Positions 45,340-57,326 of a stretch of DNA of 64,000 nt are shown piece by piece. Position 1 is the first letter of the stretch; the number at the start of each line of letters is the position of its first letter. The notes beneath the pieces are model-generated. The model was not told where the DNA came from, did no database searches, and saw only the letters and a program-made list of their open reading frames with translations. Source of the DNA: Costus lasius (taxonomy: Eukaryota > Streptophyta > Magnoliopsida > Zingiberales > Costaceae); the NCBI GenBank assembly GCA_027563935.2, contig CM050446.2, positions 123,644,499 to 123,708,498 on the forward strand, in the 5' to 3' direction. A program made the translations under genes and the position numbers.

Positions 45340-46420
45340 TTTTTTCTCTAACTTCAATGCTTTTTTAATTTTAATCTATCGACTGCATAGGCTACCGATT
45401 GTTGTCTACATAGTGGAGATTTACACTATTGAATAGCTCGTTCTTGATTAGATGCATTTCTTCTTTTGTTTTGCCTGCCTTAGACAATTGAGTATTGCAA
45501 GTTTTTTTCTTACTAATTGCAACATCTTAGGATACTAAAGGGCCCATATGTGCCAACAACTATCTTACAAATTTTGGCAGAAGGGCACCCAGCTGCCGCA
45601 TCTGCAGTGGGGTGCCCTCATCTGTAAGATACGAATCTCAAAGCTTATTTTTTGAATTTCAAAGCAAAGTCATCATACACGAACACTGGTCAAGTATACG
45701 AAAATTTAACTATCTTTTAACCTTGGTTTAAAAGTCAACTTATACAAAAATTAGTCAACTCACACGATTTTGATCTCCATCAGAATTTCATGTAAGCCGC
45801 CTAGATTTTATTGTAATCCTGCCCAGTTTTCGTGTAATCCCTCCTATTTTTCGTGTAATCTCACCTAGTTTTGTGTAATCCACTCAAAATTTCATGTAAT
45901 AATTTTAGTTTTCGTGTAATCCGCCTAGTTTTCATGTAATCTACTCAAAATTTCATATAATAATATTAGTTTTCATGTAATCCGCCCAGAAGTTCATGTA
46001 CGTTGACTAGTTTTGTATAGATTGACTTTTATACTAGAGTTGAATAGTGATTATATTTTCATGTACGTTGACCGAAGTTCATGAAATTGACTATACTTTA
46101 TGATTCTCACTGCTGCTTTGAGATTTGCATCTCATGGATGAGGGCACCCAACTGGAGATGCTTCTACCAAAATTTTTTGTTGAACTCTTCTTCAAGTTAT
46201 TGCAACATTTTTGTTGTGTCATGTTACAAGCTTATAATGAAATTTACTAGCCGATCAATTTCTACTGGTATGTTTTCAAGCCTATTGACTTTATTCCATT
46301 CAGACAAAGTCTTACTTCCAGTATGTTATGTCACTTGCCTTTTGCAGATCCTAGTCCTAGCAATCATATACAGACACTCACAAACTATTCGGTCGCAGAA
46401 GTAAGAATACTCTTCCTTTT
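45340..46420 (+). repeat. Dispersed segment, copy 2, interrupted by a MITE
   Basis: Collinear with 38162-38660 on both sides of an insertion at about 45568-46187. It includes the same exon-like piece (ttttgcag|ATCCTAGTCCTAGCAA...|gtaaga). Confidence 0.8.
45568..46187. mobile_element. MITE copy C within the duplicated segment
   Basis: The termini CAAATTTTGGCAGAAGGGCA and the complement of ctaccaaaattttttg are inverted, as are the inner boxes gggtgccctcatc...gaatctcaaag. The same 'aaattttgNNagaa' end style and 'gcatctcaaag' box link it to copies A and B. The core has a tandem of ttttcgtgtaatccgcctag-like units (about 45790-45990). Copy 1 at 38162-38660 supplies the empty site. Confidence 0.7.
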
Positions 46421-46435
46421 CGCATTTTTCCTTCA

Positions 46436-46741
46436 ATGATAGAAGGTGGTTCATATGCATTTACCATCATTGTTGACAGGTGGTTCCATGCACTGTCAAG
46501 CCCTCACCGACGAGAGACGGGTACTAGCACAAATTATGAGGCTTCTCTATATAGTTCAGTGTATAGAGAAGGAAAACTAAATAACAGTAATAGGATTCTA
46601 GAAGTTCCAACGCATAAGAACTTCGGTTTCCTGGCCTCTATTAATGGCATTCCCTCTGCAATATTTCAATCTATAAAAAAGGTTAGCATCTCTGTCTGTT
46701 TCAAAAGTTATACTATCGTATTACTCAAACTTGTCACCTAA
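46436..46741 (+). pseudogene. Unidentified exon-like fragment
   Basis: An open stretch of 101 codons. An exon may run from an acceptor at about 46479 (gttgacag) to a donor at about 46682 (AAAAAG|GTTAGC), encoding FHALSSPHRRETGTSTNYEA and then LEVPTHKNFGFLASINGIPS. It resembles coding sequence but I do not recognise the family. It lies just after the duplicated segment, whose exon-like piece may belong to the same gene. The corresponding exon was not found after copy 1 (38690 onward). Confidence 0.4.
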
Positions 46742-46744
46742 AGT

Positions 46745-49330
46745 AATTTTCAGGTAAAAGTTATGCTATCTTATTACATTATGCTTATTTATCCAATATG
46801 TTCAGTTCAATCTTCACTATGAAAGATGAAGAATAATAAACAACAATATACAATCCTACACATTGAAGTCTATTTAACATGTAAACTAACAAATCAAAGT
46901 AAGATGAAAGGCTGTTAATTTAGTATGTAAAGATTGTTTCAAAACTCATATGCTACAATATTTTATTTTGAAACAGAATTATAATTTTTATTTTTTTATT
47001 TATTTTTATAAACAGATGATTGATAATTGATGATGTGCTCCTAAGACATGTAAGAATAAGCAACTAGATATTGGTAGATTGGTTTAGGGTTAGGGTGTTG
47101 GATTTTTGGGTTCCCATGCAGCCCATTGCTAATTAACAGTAATAGTAAATTATTGTGCGAACTAAAAATATGTCACATGACATAAACAATAACACTGCAA
47201 CAAACAATACATTATAGTTTCAAAACGGAAAGGTAACACTGTTTACCCGACAGTTTATATTTATTCCAAACATTGTTACGGTATGATTTAAAACACTAAA
47301 AATATGTAACAGCAACACTGTTATAAATTAGTTTTTATATAAAACACTACCTATAACTATTCACACTAGTAATATAAAGTTTCTTTTTTTATTTAATTGA
47401 TTATTAAAAGGTTAAAAAAAGGTAACCTTACTGTAAATGAAAGAAAAGGTAATAAATTCTTTTTTTTCTTCTAACAAACAACTATAAACCGAAATGAAAA
47501 TCAACAAATTGATAAATAAAGCAATAAATTAATCAATAAAGTTAGAAACTGTTACTTACACATTTATTTTCGAAATATTTTATTTAAACAATATCTTTCC
47601 AAGATTTTTTTACAGAAGTATATTTGTTTTAAAACATAAATATAAAATCTATTTTTTTAAAAATATTAATCTGTATTTTGTAAACAGTAATTCTTTAATG
47701 ATAAGTATTATTTTACCTGTTGAGCAGTAATATTTTTTTATTTTTAAAGCAAAATAGAAAATAATTTGTTTAATATAATAAATTTTCTATGAAAAATAGA
47801 AACAATATGATGTGGGGGCAAGACATGATCTCCAAGGATTCACCTGGAACCAATGGAAGCCCCCCTAGCCATGGGCTACCCATAGGTTCCCTATTTTATC
47901 TATTTTGTATTAGATTAGGATGCATCATGTGGTATGTTAGATCCATTTTTCAAATTACACCAAGTAGTTACATTTCTAAGTTCCGCCACTTATGTATAGA
48001 AGATTAATTTATCAATTGATGTAATAGATTAGGTTCTCAAAGTTTTGAGCTCAATCCAAGCCAAGCCAAACCAAAGAAACGCTTAGATCCAAACCAGCCC
48101 CATTGGGTGAAGTACTCTCAACAAGTTACTCAAACTCCACCCATCCTAGGTGGCACCCAAGTGGGATTTGTCTTCTTGCTCCAACTGCCACTTTCCCCTT
48201 GAAGACATGGAGACAAAGCCAGCTTTTCGCCAGCAATACCAGCAACCATATGAGGACAAAGACCAGCCATCATCGCAAAGGGAAAGTCTTCCATGCACCT
48301 TCTCCAAATGCAGGATCCTGCCGCACCAATCTTGGTAAGTTTTAGCTTCGGTCTTCAAGAAGGCCCCACCACTTAATGCAGGATGTCAGCCCCTTCAACA
48401 CTCCATACTCCTCAGCATTCGATCCTTCCATTTGGAGGAAGACTTCATGGAAAGGTCCAAAGCAAATCAGCCCATTTGGGGAAAGGAATCAAGCTTCATT
48501 GTTGTGCCTGCAACTTGCTGCCATTTTCTTGGTTTTGTTGAGCTGTCTTATGCGCCTAGGGCTTGAGACACCCGTTGGCAGCTTAGTATATGGATGTAGT
48601 CTCTTGTCAGCAAAGTAGACTTTGAATATTTTAAAAAATCAGAACTTGTGTGTTGCATTTTGTGTATGTGGCCTCCCACCTTCATCTTACCGAGAGTTTC
48701 TCCATCCCTCCCTTCACTCACCTTCCTCCACTCGCTCCTCCAAAGCTTGAGGCCCTCGCTATCCTCTTCCTCTAGCCGTGAAGAGCTTCAGCCCAAGTGA
48801 AGACGCTAGTTCAGCTGAAGCCAAATATGGAGTCATACTCACCCTGCCGAGACCAACCATCAACTCTTAAGCTAGCTAATTTTTTCCTCCTCAGTTGATG
48901 TTGTTTTGGTCTTTGTTGAGCATTCGGCTACACTCATGATGACTTCTTGCGGGCTGCACACGGATCTTGAAGGATATGCTAGGCGCTTTTTCATTCCATC
49001 CTTCTAAACTAGTTAGTCCATAGCTTGTTAGCAAAGGAACTTGGAGAGCTAGTCTCCCCCTTGGTTTTGCTTGTAACTTAGCCTCTTAAGTTTATTCTCA
49101 ACTCACTCACGCATGTGTGAGGTTGCTGTAATGTTGTAGATATAAGCTTATAGGGCTTTACTTCGTGTGATTCCACCATTGGACCAGTGAAGATCGGGGC
49201 GTACACCCCTTCTATTCTCAAGGGACGCAAGGTGAGTTCCTCCCCTAGTGTAGCTGAATTTCTTCTTTGAGTAGACTTGCATGCTAGGAATATTTCAACT
49301 TACAATATGTTATAGAACTGCATGTTTAGA
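46745..49330. other. Intergenic region, probable old retroelement debris
   Basis: No domain was recognised. The stretch 48060-49260 is GC-balanced with pyrimidine-rich transcript-like character and 'ggggcgtacacccctt' near 49196, reminiscent of LTR sequence, but no termini or target duplication were found. Confidence 0.35.
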
Positions 49331-49336
49331 TTTATC

Positions 49337-49490
49337 TTAGTCTTCCTTCTTGTTTAGAATCGCATACTAAGGCTAGCTTATTACTTAGTCTTCCTTCTTG
49401 CTTAGAATCGCATGCTAAGGTTAGCATATTACTTAGACTTCTTTCTTGCTTAGAATCGCAAGTTAGAGTTAGTTTATTGCTTAGTTTCAG
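49337..49490. repeat. Minisatellite, about 49-bp unit, three copies
   Basis: cttagtcttccttcttg(c/t)ttagaatcgcat(g/a)ctaagg(t/c)tagc is repeated three times with increasing divergence, ending tcttgcttagaatcgcaagt. It accounts for a repetitive minus-strand frame. Confidence 0.75.
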
Positions 49491-49494
49491 TTTT

Positions 49495-50510
49495 CCTACT
49501 AAAATATAAAAAAAACTACTTTCCAAAGGCATTAGTGTAAATCGACTTTTATTAACTATAAGTTAATTACAAAATGATTTCAAAAGGCGTTGTTTGCATG
49601 ATCTATGATTTTTGTTCATATATTTTTCTACTTTTTTTAAAAAAATTATAAACAAAAAACAATAGTTAGTTTGACCCCGACTCAGCTCTACTTAAATTTT
49701 ATAGAAAAGTTTTGATTTGATCAAGTTTTAGGCCGAGTATGGGAATGGAAAAGTTTTCTTAAACGTGGAACAAGCCAAGCTAAATTTTTACCAGGTAATT
49801 TGACAAACATCTAAAACTGGTTCACGTATACCTTCTTCAAAGCATCATCCATGTCTACTATAGTAAAAAAAAATGGTTTATAACGAAAGCTAAAATATCA
49901 AAGGCGAACTCAATTAAAAAAATAGAGACGGAAAACTTCACCAAATCGGCCTCAACTCTTGGGAGAATGCTTGTACCGTAGACAAATTTTCTATCGGTAT
50001 TAGGGGTTCATCACCAGCCATATTCTTGAAGGGTACAGCGGCCAGCCCAGATTTATCTTGGTACAACGGCCAGGCCAGTCCAATTCCGCCGATCCAGCAG
50101 CACAGTAGCAGCTGGATCAGGTCTGATCACCCATTTGAATAGTTGGCACCGCCGATCTAGCCAGGTATTTCACTTATAAATTAAGTATGGTATTTGGTCT
50201 ATATTTATCTGAGCTCTTAGTAGATTCATCCACCAAAATATTTAGATCATACATATATTAGATTATTATTTTCTTATTGCACTTTATAGTTATTGACTTG
50301 CAATGTTTCTTAATAATGGTCAAATTAAGTATTGTTAGTTCAAGTTTGTAAGCTTAGCGTAGAGCTTATAATTTTCAGGACCAATTACATAAATACGAAC
50401 TCATGTCTACCAAAGATCATAATTCAGAAGTACACACAGTTGTTGGGTGCGTTTGGGCAACTCTACTGCATAGCTATGCTATCGTAGTTATGTTACCGCT
50501 ATAGTACTTA
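49495..50510. other. Intergenic AT-rich stretch
   Basis: No gene. The segment 50040-50160 resembles the complement of 35460-35560. A Tourist-like left end (gggtgcgtttgggcaactct, 50446) precedes the hAT MITE and may belong to a larger element continuing at 51451. Confidence 0.4.
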
Positions 50511-50881
50511 TTGTTATCTAGGGTGTTCATAGTTCGGTTAACCAAACTGTGACCCCAAATTATATCCCGAACCGATTAGAACGGTTTGGCTACATTACAA
50601 ACCATTCCCGAACCAAAAAACCAGTTAACCCGTTAAATAGTTCGGTTAACCGATCTGTGACCCCAAATTCTGTCCCGAACCGATTAGAACGGTTTGGCTA
50701 TATTACAAACCATTCCTGAACTAAAAAGCCGGTTCAGTTAATTATCGGTTTTTAAGTTAACCGATTAAGAAAAATCTTTCTCAAATAATATTAAATATAA
50801 AATATATAAAATATAATTTGTATATAAGATTAAATACTATTATTTAATAATTAAATATTTAAAATAATTAATTTTTAAATT

Positions 50882-50947
50882 GTAGTCAATAGGTTTCAAA
50901 CCCATGATTTACTATCTCACAAAACAATACCTAACCATTGCACTAGA
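50882..50947 (-). ncRNA. tRNA-derived remnant in the hAT element
   Basis: The minus strand has an A-box-like TCTAGTGCAATGGTTAG and a B-box-like GGGTTTGAAACC about 30 bp apart, as in tRNA-derived SINE heads. The acceptor stem is not complete. Confidence 0.4.
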
Positions 50948-50973
50948 TGAATAATCAATCTATAAACTTAGGC

Positions 50974-51256
50974 TATATATATATGTATATACATGTATAT
51001 ACATGTATATACATGTATATACATGTATATACATGTATATACATGTATATACATGTATATACATGTATTATATATATATGTATATACATATATATGTATA
51101 TGCATATATGTATATGTATATACATACATATATACATATACATATGTATATGTATATACACATATATGTATATATATGTATATATATGTATATACACATA
51201 TATGTATATATATGTATATACATATATATGTATATACATATATATATATGTGTGTA
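50974..51256. repeat. Microsatellite of acatgtatat/tatatgtata units
   Basis: At least eight perfect 10-bp units (acatgtatat) run from about 50991 to 51070, followed by less regular ATGTATATAC/CATATATGTAT. The unit is near-palindromic, giving Tyr/Ile/Met/Val-rich frames on both strands, which are artefacts. Confidence 0.9.
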
Positions 51257-51450
51257 TATTTGGTCGGTTCGTTTAATGGGTAAAATTTTTTTTTTCAAAC
51301 CGTAACTGAACCGAACCATAACTTTATAAGCTAAAAACCGATTGTGAACCGAACCAATCTATTAGGTTAACTACCCGTTTGGTTCGGTTCGGTCGGTTAA
51401 CCACGGTTTTTTTGATTTTTTTTATTTTTTTGAAGACCCCTATTGTTATC

Positions 51451-52320
51451 AAGGCTGTTTGGTAGAATAACTATATTATTATTATTGATAATACTAGTAT
51501 AATTAAATAATAGTGATCCATGATAATATTATAATTAAATAAAATTTAATTTTTAAAAAATAATTAAGTTTATAAAATAATTAATTTATATATTAACTAA
51601 TATACTAATCAATATATATCTAATTGATTATTGAATATTAATTAATATATATTTAATAAATAAATAAATATAAATTAACTAAATTATAATATACAATATA
51701 ATTAGTAAAATATATTAAAATTAAAATGATAAATTTATAATTAAATAAAATTTATTTTTAAAATTTAAAATAATTATTTTTAAAATTGTGCATTTTTATA
51801 AAATTAAATAATTAATTTTAATATAAAATTCAATGGTTAATTTTTAATTTAATATTATTATATATTATATTAATATATTAAATATTAATACATATATAAT
51901 ATTATATATTATAAATATTTATGTAATAATATAATTAATTGATATATATATATATATACATAATATTTTTAATAAAAAGAGCGGGGAGAGAGAAAGTGAA
52001 AGATAACTTTCCTAGCAGTGATGCTCTCTTCGGGCAAATGTGCCAAGAAATCCTATGCACTGTATTAATTTATCATTAAAATAGTTTTGAGATGTGTGTG
52101 TTTTTATGCAAACACGCATATACCTTAAAGTAATTTAACATCCAAAAAAAAAGGAATTTAACAATGAGTTAGTCATCGTGCATAGAAATCTTAGACATAG
52201 ACCGTACCTAAGACTTTTTCTTTGCCGGGAGCAAATGTTTTTAAGGCAAGGGTCAGAAAATGGAGAAAATTTCCTGGCCAGCCTCCTCACAAGGAACACT
52301 TAAGCATTAAATGATCATAA
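51451..52320. other. AT-rich non-coding stretch with a Tourist-like copy
   Basis: 51451-51960 is extremely AT-rich and shares motifs in inverse orientation with 62430-62900 (caatggttaatttttaa against aaaaattaaccattgaa; ctaattgattattgaatatt against aatattcactaatcaattag). Probably two copies of one MITE. Confidence 0.45.
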
Positions 52321-52329
52321 AAAAAATTT

Positions 52330-52578
52330 TTTGTTTTCAAGGATGGACATATCCACGATGATCTATACATTCTAAGCTATCCAACGGTATTAATATTATC
52401 GTGGATGGATATATCCACGATGAGAAAACGTGAATTTTCATATCATGGATTTTTGGTTCATGATACAAAAACCCATGTTTTCTCATCGTGGATATATCCA
52501 CCCGTGATAATATTAGTATTGTTAGATAGCTTAAAGTGTGTAGATCATCATGGATATATCGATCATAAAAAAAAATTC
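52330..52578. mobile_element. Foldback element, nearly complete palindrome
   Basis: Two arms of about 115 bp (52333-52448 and 52453-52566) are complementary with scattered mismatches and meet at about 52450. gatggatatatccacgatga recurs in each arm. The direct repeat gatcataaaaaaaa(a)tt flanks both sides (about 52314 and 52561). The transcript of either strand would form a long hairpin. Confidence 0.85.
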
Positions 52579-52639
52579 GTAGCCAAATAGCCATTGTGAT
52601 TAAGATTTTCAGAAAAATGTATAATAGGGTTAGACAATG

Positions 52640-53695
52640 AAAGTTTTTTATTCAGACAATGAGTTGTGAAGACCGATGGGATTGAATGCAATCTAGTGAT
52701 GAATGGGCTAGTCGGTGAAAGCTTACAAAAGGGGACCATCAAATGGGATAAAGACACAGGCATTATATTTATTGATACAATGATTGAGTAGCAAACTATA
52801 GTTTATCGAGTTGATAGTACATTTACCTCAACTGCATATAAGAATATATTAATCATTTGTATACCTGCATTTGATATACAATTAACAAAGGAACATCTAA
52901 AAAACCACATAAAAACTTTTAAAAACACCTTCAACACTTGCAATGAGATGTTTAAAAACAAAAGTGGTATGTCATAAAATCAAGATGTTTGAGGTAGAAG
53001 AACAAGTATGAGATGACACAATTAAGGTATGATGGTTATTTTTTTTTTCTTTTGGTATACATTTGTGTTTTGTGTATTGATTTATCAAATTAATTGTCTT
53101 TATAGGCTAACCCTCTTATGAAGAGGTGGAAGGGCACTCTTATCTACAATTTCAAAAAATTGGAGATGTTTTTCTATAAAGATAGAGCCACAGGTAGCAT
53201 GACTAATACTTATGGCGAATTTATTAGGATATTGACATCAAAAAGTGCTACTTATGATGCCATTGATCTGGAGATACCATTTGAAACTTATGATCAGGGT
53301 ACTCGAAATGAACCGCCATAACATCAACTTGAAAGAGCCAAGTATAGACAATAATACAACAAACAGGAGTAATGGAAAGAGAAAACTTTCACAATTTGAG
53401 GAGGTTACTTTATCTACATTGACCAATTCCAACAACAAATTAGATGATCTAGTTAATTATTTGACGCAATCAAATGAGGCCATGGATAAATATTTCCCCC
53501 TACTACTCAAGTAAAAGAAGTCACTAAATAAAAGATTTGGGCAGAGTTGCAAAAAATTAGAGTGCCACAACATCGGCTTATTGATGCTTATTTAACTTTG
53601 GGGGAAAGTAAAGAGAAATCAATACTATGTTTTGCTGTTTTAGAAGAAGTTCATTTGGAATTACTTCATAAGTTAATTGGTGGTTCAATTTTTTG
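52640..53695 (+). pseudogene. Harbinger ORF1-like Myb/SANT protein gene remnant
   Basis: Collinear pieces of a Myb/SANT-like protein: IKWDKDTGIIFIDTMIE; STAYKNILIICI; LTKEHLKNHIKTFKNTFNTC; then, after an intron (about 53028-53106, ending ctttatag), ANPLMKRWKGTLIYNFKKLE and FYKDRATGSM; and the C-terminal DDLVNYLTQSNEAMDKYF and IWAELQKIRVPQHRLIDAYL. Stops and frameshifts separate the pieces (for example at about 52788, 53318 and 53512). In autonomous PIF/Harbinger elements this protein accompanies the transposase; none is seen here. The same family is represented at 5144-5860. Confidence 0.7.
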
Positions 53696-53719
53696 AAAAT
53701 TATACTAAATTGCACATGT

Positions 53720-54350
53720 TTTTGACTATGTTGATGTTGTATTGTTGTTTTGGATTGTGTTGGGTACTTTTATGGATTTTGTTGTGAAACATGATTATGT
53801 GTTGATGTAGTATTGATGCTTTTTTATTATGTGTTGATGTGGTATTGATTAGTTTGAATATGTTGATGTGGATTGATGTTATTGTGGTATGTTGTTGTGG
53901 TTTTGATAGATAATATTATGTGTTATTGATAATGTTGTGGTATTGATGTGGTATTGAACTTGGTTATGGTATATTGTTGTGGTTTTGATAGGTAATATTT
54001 TATTGATATTATTGTGGTATTGATGTTTTTTTGTGAAGGTGTGGTATTGATACTATTGATATGGTATTGAACTTGGTTGTGGTATGTTGTTGTGGTTTTG
54101 ATGCTTTTTGATTATGTGTCGATATGATATTAATGTTTTTGAATTTGTTGATGTGGTATTGATGTTATTATGGTAATGATGCTTTTGATTATGTGTTTGT
54201 TGTGCAACATGATTATTGATGTTTTTGACTATGTTATTGTGGTATTAATGTTTTTTGACTAAGTTGATGTTGTATCAATACTTTTGATTTTATTAATGTT
54301 GTATTAATGGTTTTGACTATTTTGATGTGGTATTAATGCTTTGACTAAGT
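53720..54350. repeat. Degenerate tandem repeat of ttgatgtggtattgatg
   Basis: Variants of 'gttgatgtggtattgatg(c/t)ttttga' run for about 630 bp with no fixed period. The region is strongly strand-asymmetric (G/T-rich on plus). Confidence 0.7.
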
Positions 54351-54711
54351 AAGAAATTAATACTGACTTATATTTTAATGATAACAATAATATAAGAACA
54401 TAAATATGGAGTAAATATATATCAATCTATATTATTTTTTCCCTTCAAGTAATCACAAGACAGAAAAATCTTCTGATTTTTCCTTTCCACTAGTTTTTCT
54501 TTCCTTATGATTTTTCCTTTGCACTAATTTTCTATCCTTTTGAGTAAACATAACATTAGTGAACGGCTATGTTTCCTTAGACGGAATCCACAGTGGGAAA
54601 AAGGAAAAAACACATTGAATCTAGTATCAAAACGAATATAGATTCATTGAGTTTTCTCCAAAGTTTGGTTAAGTTCGAGTGAAAATTGCTACTCGCAGAA
54701 AAACTCATGGC

Positions 54712-57326
54712 TGTAAGATCCGGAAATTTAATAGTAGGTAAGAAAATAAAATTTTGTTTATCTAGCTTTGTTGTGGAAGTTTTTCAATGAGGTAATGTAT
54801 TGACTTATGTATTTTTCCTGCGATGTAAAAATATGTGTCGCGGAGAGGATTCGAACCTGCAACTTAAGGCGTAAAATGTGTGCTACACACCACTAGGCTA
54901 GTAGTGTTTATCTATTAGAAAAGGGTAAGAGCCCTTGATAAGGGTGAGGTGGAGAATAACTTATACTAAAGGGTTATTGGATCTTCCACTTATGCTTGCT
55001 ATTGGGTTTGGATTCTTGGGAGGTTTGATGGGTAAACGAAATCGTGAGGGATCCATGTTCACACGTTTTCCCTTTTTCTCACGATTTTCCCTAGGGTGAA
55101 GGGGCGGCTTACCTTCTCCTCCCTTCTCCTCTTCTTGTGGCCGGCGGCGAGTGGTGGTGGAGGCGGTTTCCGGCGACTTTTGTGCTTCCGGCATTTGCTT
55201 CCGGCGGCGTGAGTGGCGTGAAGGGAGGCGTGAGGGCGTGAGGTTTGGAAGAACCGAAATCAAGGTGAGTGGATCTTCTCTTTCACCTATTTCACGCATA
55301 TTGGAAGTGTTGCTTGATTTAGAGAAGATTAATGCTAGAAAGATGACATGAACTCTTGATTTCAAGTTGTACACGTTTCTTTGTTTTTCCCTAAATTTCG
55401 AAACCCTAGTTTGCATGAAAATTAGGGCTTTTCATCTCTAAGACTTCTAATCATCAATTAGACCTTGATTAAACATGTATGTGGCTTTAAACGTTCAATT
55501 ACATGAAGATTAGGGCTTAATTGAGAATTTCGCCCCTTCTTCATGAAATTGCTCCCAAATGTATGGGTAAAAATTGGGGCAAACCTGATTTTCATGAAAT
55601 TAGGTATATGAGGACTCTACCGTTATTTTTGGGGAATTTTTGGAAATAAAAATTTCTGTTGACTGAAATTGACCTAGGGGTAATTCGGTAAATTTTCTAG
55701 TTAAATTGGGGGAAAACTTGAAATTACGAATCTAAGGATCATGAGGGATGTAATGACTATTTTTACGAAATTTTTGGATAAGTTTTCCTGCATGACTTAA
55801 ATTGTGAACTAGGGGCATTTCTGTCTTTTGTTATAAGAACTAGGAGAAAACTATGATTTTGTGATTTCATGTATTTATGTTATCTGCGGATGAAATTTGG
55901 TGAATTTTCGGTATTAATATGTATTTTTAGTTGAATGGTGTATGTAGGAAGTATTGATGTGAAATATTGATTGATAACCTTGGATGATAACTTAGAAAAG
56001 GTTAAACCATGTTTGCATAAAATTTAAGGACCTTTCCTGAACTTGATTGATGTGATGTTCGAGACAATGTTTGTGTTGTATGCACTCGATAAGGGTCCTA
56101 GACTTGAGTGGACTGAACCTAAGGGTCAACTAGAGCACTCAGTGAACAGTCATTCTGATTTGGGGTTGGAGAATCCACCCAACCTATTCCGATTTGTTTC
56201 CGGTAATGGAGGGACTGTTCTAGAGTCTAGTGACCAGGTTAGAGGTTCAGGTTTCCGGTTTGTGTTAAGGGTATTTTTGTCCAAGTGATAAACCTTTTGA
56301 GAGATGGGTGTTTGAAACAAAGTGCCACGTCTTGGTCAGACGGGGGCCACCTCTTGAATTCATTCACCTTCCGTTCTGTTCTGTTTGTGTTCCCGGTAAG
56401 GGGGTGCGGTTGAGTGTCGTAGAGCAAAGTGCCACGTCGTGACCTGGCGGGGGGCCACCTCTTGAATCTACGCCTCACCATTGTTTGTTGCAAGTTACTC
56501 TCAATGCCTTGACGAGGGCCGGGTTGGACCCTTGGGGTCAATTCTGAATCACTGGACATTAGTTGTGTGATCCTTAGTCTGTTAGCCGGATAGGCTGTTT
56601 TGTGTCTGTTTGCTCGAGGTTGTGGGTGTATTGTTTTCTGATCATGATTGTGATTTATGGTTATCGGTTTTCTTATGTATCATACTTTGACATATTCCGT
56701 TAAAAGCTTTGAAAAGATATCTGCATCTATTTTTGATTGTATATTAGTGGATGGTCGAACGAGACTATCTACTCACTGAGCCGTGTAGCTCATTCCACGA
56801 TATTTCCAGATGCAGGACAGGAGCCTACAGCGTGAGGGAATGTTTAGTTTTCTGACTTGATATTTTGGGGCCTGCGAGCCTGTGCTATTTTGAGGGCCGG
56901 ATGTGGCCGAGGTTTTTATGATTTTGCCCATTGACATGTTAGCCGGATGTGGCTGTTAGTTTTCAACTACTGTGATATTGTTGCCGGGTTGGCATTTGGT
57001 TTTGATACGACTGTTAAACCGAGGGCTTAAGCCTGTTTTCGGTGAATTCTGTTTTGTTCAGTGTTATTTGATTATTGTGATTTATTAGTTTGATGTTGTG
57101 ATAAGGATTAAGAATTTTGATTTCGAAATGGTATGTTTCAGTTTGTGTTTATGGAGCATGTACAGGAATTTCCTTAGTTTTTCTGGGGACATGCTGCCGA
57201 AATTTTCCGAATCATTTTCCGTAAGCTATCATTCCCTAGCATCTGTCTTGTTGTTTTTGTGTGTGACGTTCCCTATCTTCCGCGGTTTCTGTCTGTGATT
57301 GGGGTTTATTCTGAGGGGATGTTACA
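54712..57326 (+). mobile_element. Large solo LTR (2,615 bp) with perfect ATGGC duplication
   Basis: Starts TGTAAGATCCGGAAATTTAA and ends GGGGATGTTACA. ATGGC flanks both sides (54707-54711 and 57327-57331). The start resembles plant Gypsy (del/Tekay-type) LTRs. It contains a tRNA-like remnant (54838-54902), a G/C-rich leader-like part (55080-55260), and near-duplicate boxes caaagtgccacgtc(t/g)(t/g) at 56319 and 56425. Internal frames on both strands are not credited as genes. Confidence 0.88.
54838..54902 (-). ncRNA. tRNA-derived remnant inside the solo LTR
   Basis: Minus strand: A-box-like TAGCCTAGTGGTGTGTAGCA and a perfect B-box GGTTCGAATCC, separated by about 24 bp, ending CTCTCCGCG. The acceptor stem does not close. 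Confidence 0.5.

Larger units (their letters stand above)
50519..51442. mobile_element. Composite hAT-type element (924 bp) with perfect TTGTTATC duplication
   Basis: Starts TAGGGTGTTCATAG and ends TTTGAAGACCCCTA. TTGTTATC flanks both sides (50511-50518 and 51443-51450). Inside are a 108-bp tandem duplication (50531-50746, gttcggttaacc...cccgaaccgattagaac), a tRNA-like remnant (50882-50947, minus), a long alternating microsatellite (50974-51256) and right-end gttcggttcggtcggttaac boxes. There is no transposase. Confidence 0.9.

Noticed and set aside
50947..51319. Tyr/Ile/Met/Val-rich frames of 80-109 codons on both strands
   Set aside because: They are translations of the alternating acatgtatat microsatellite.
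52337..52594. Similar 61- and 85-codon frames on opposite strands
   Set aside because: Both are translations of the arms of the foldback element, which explains their similarity.
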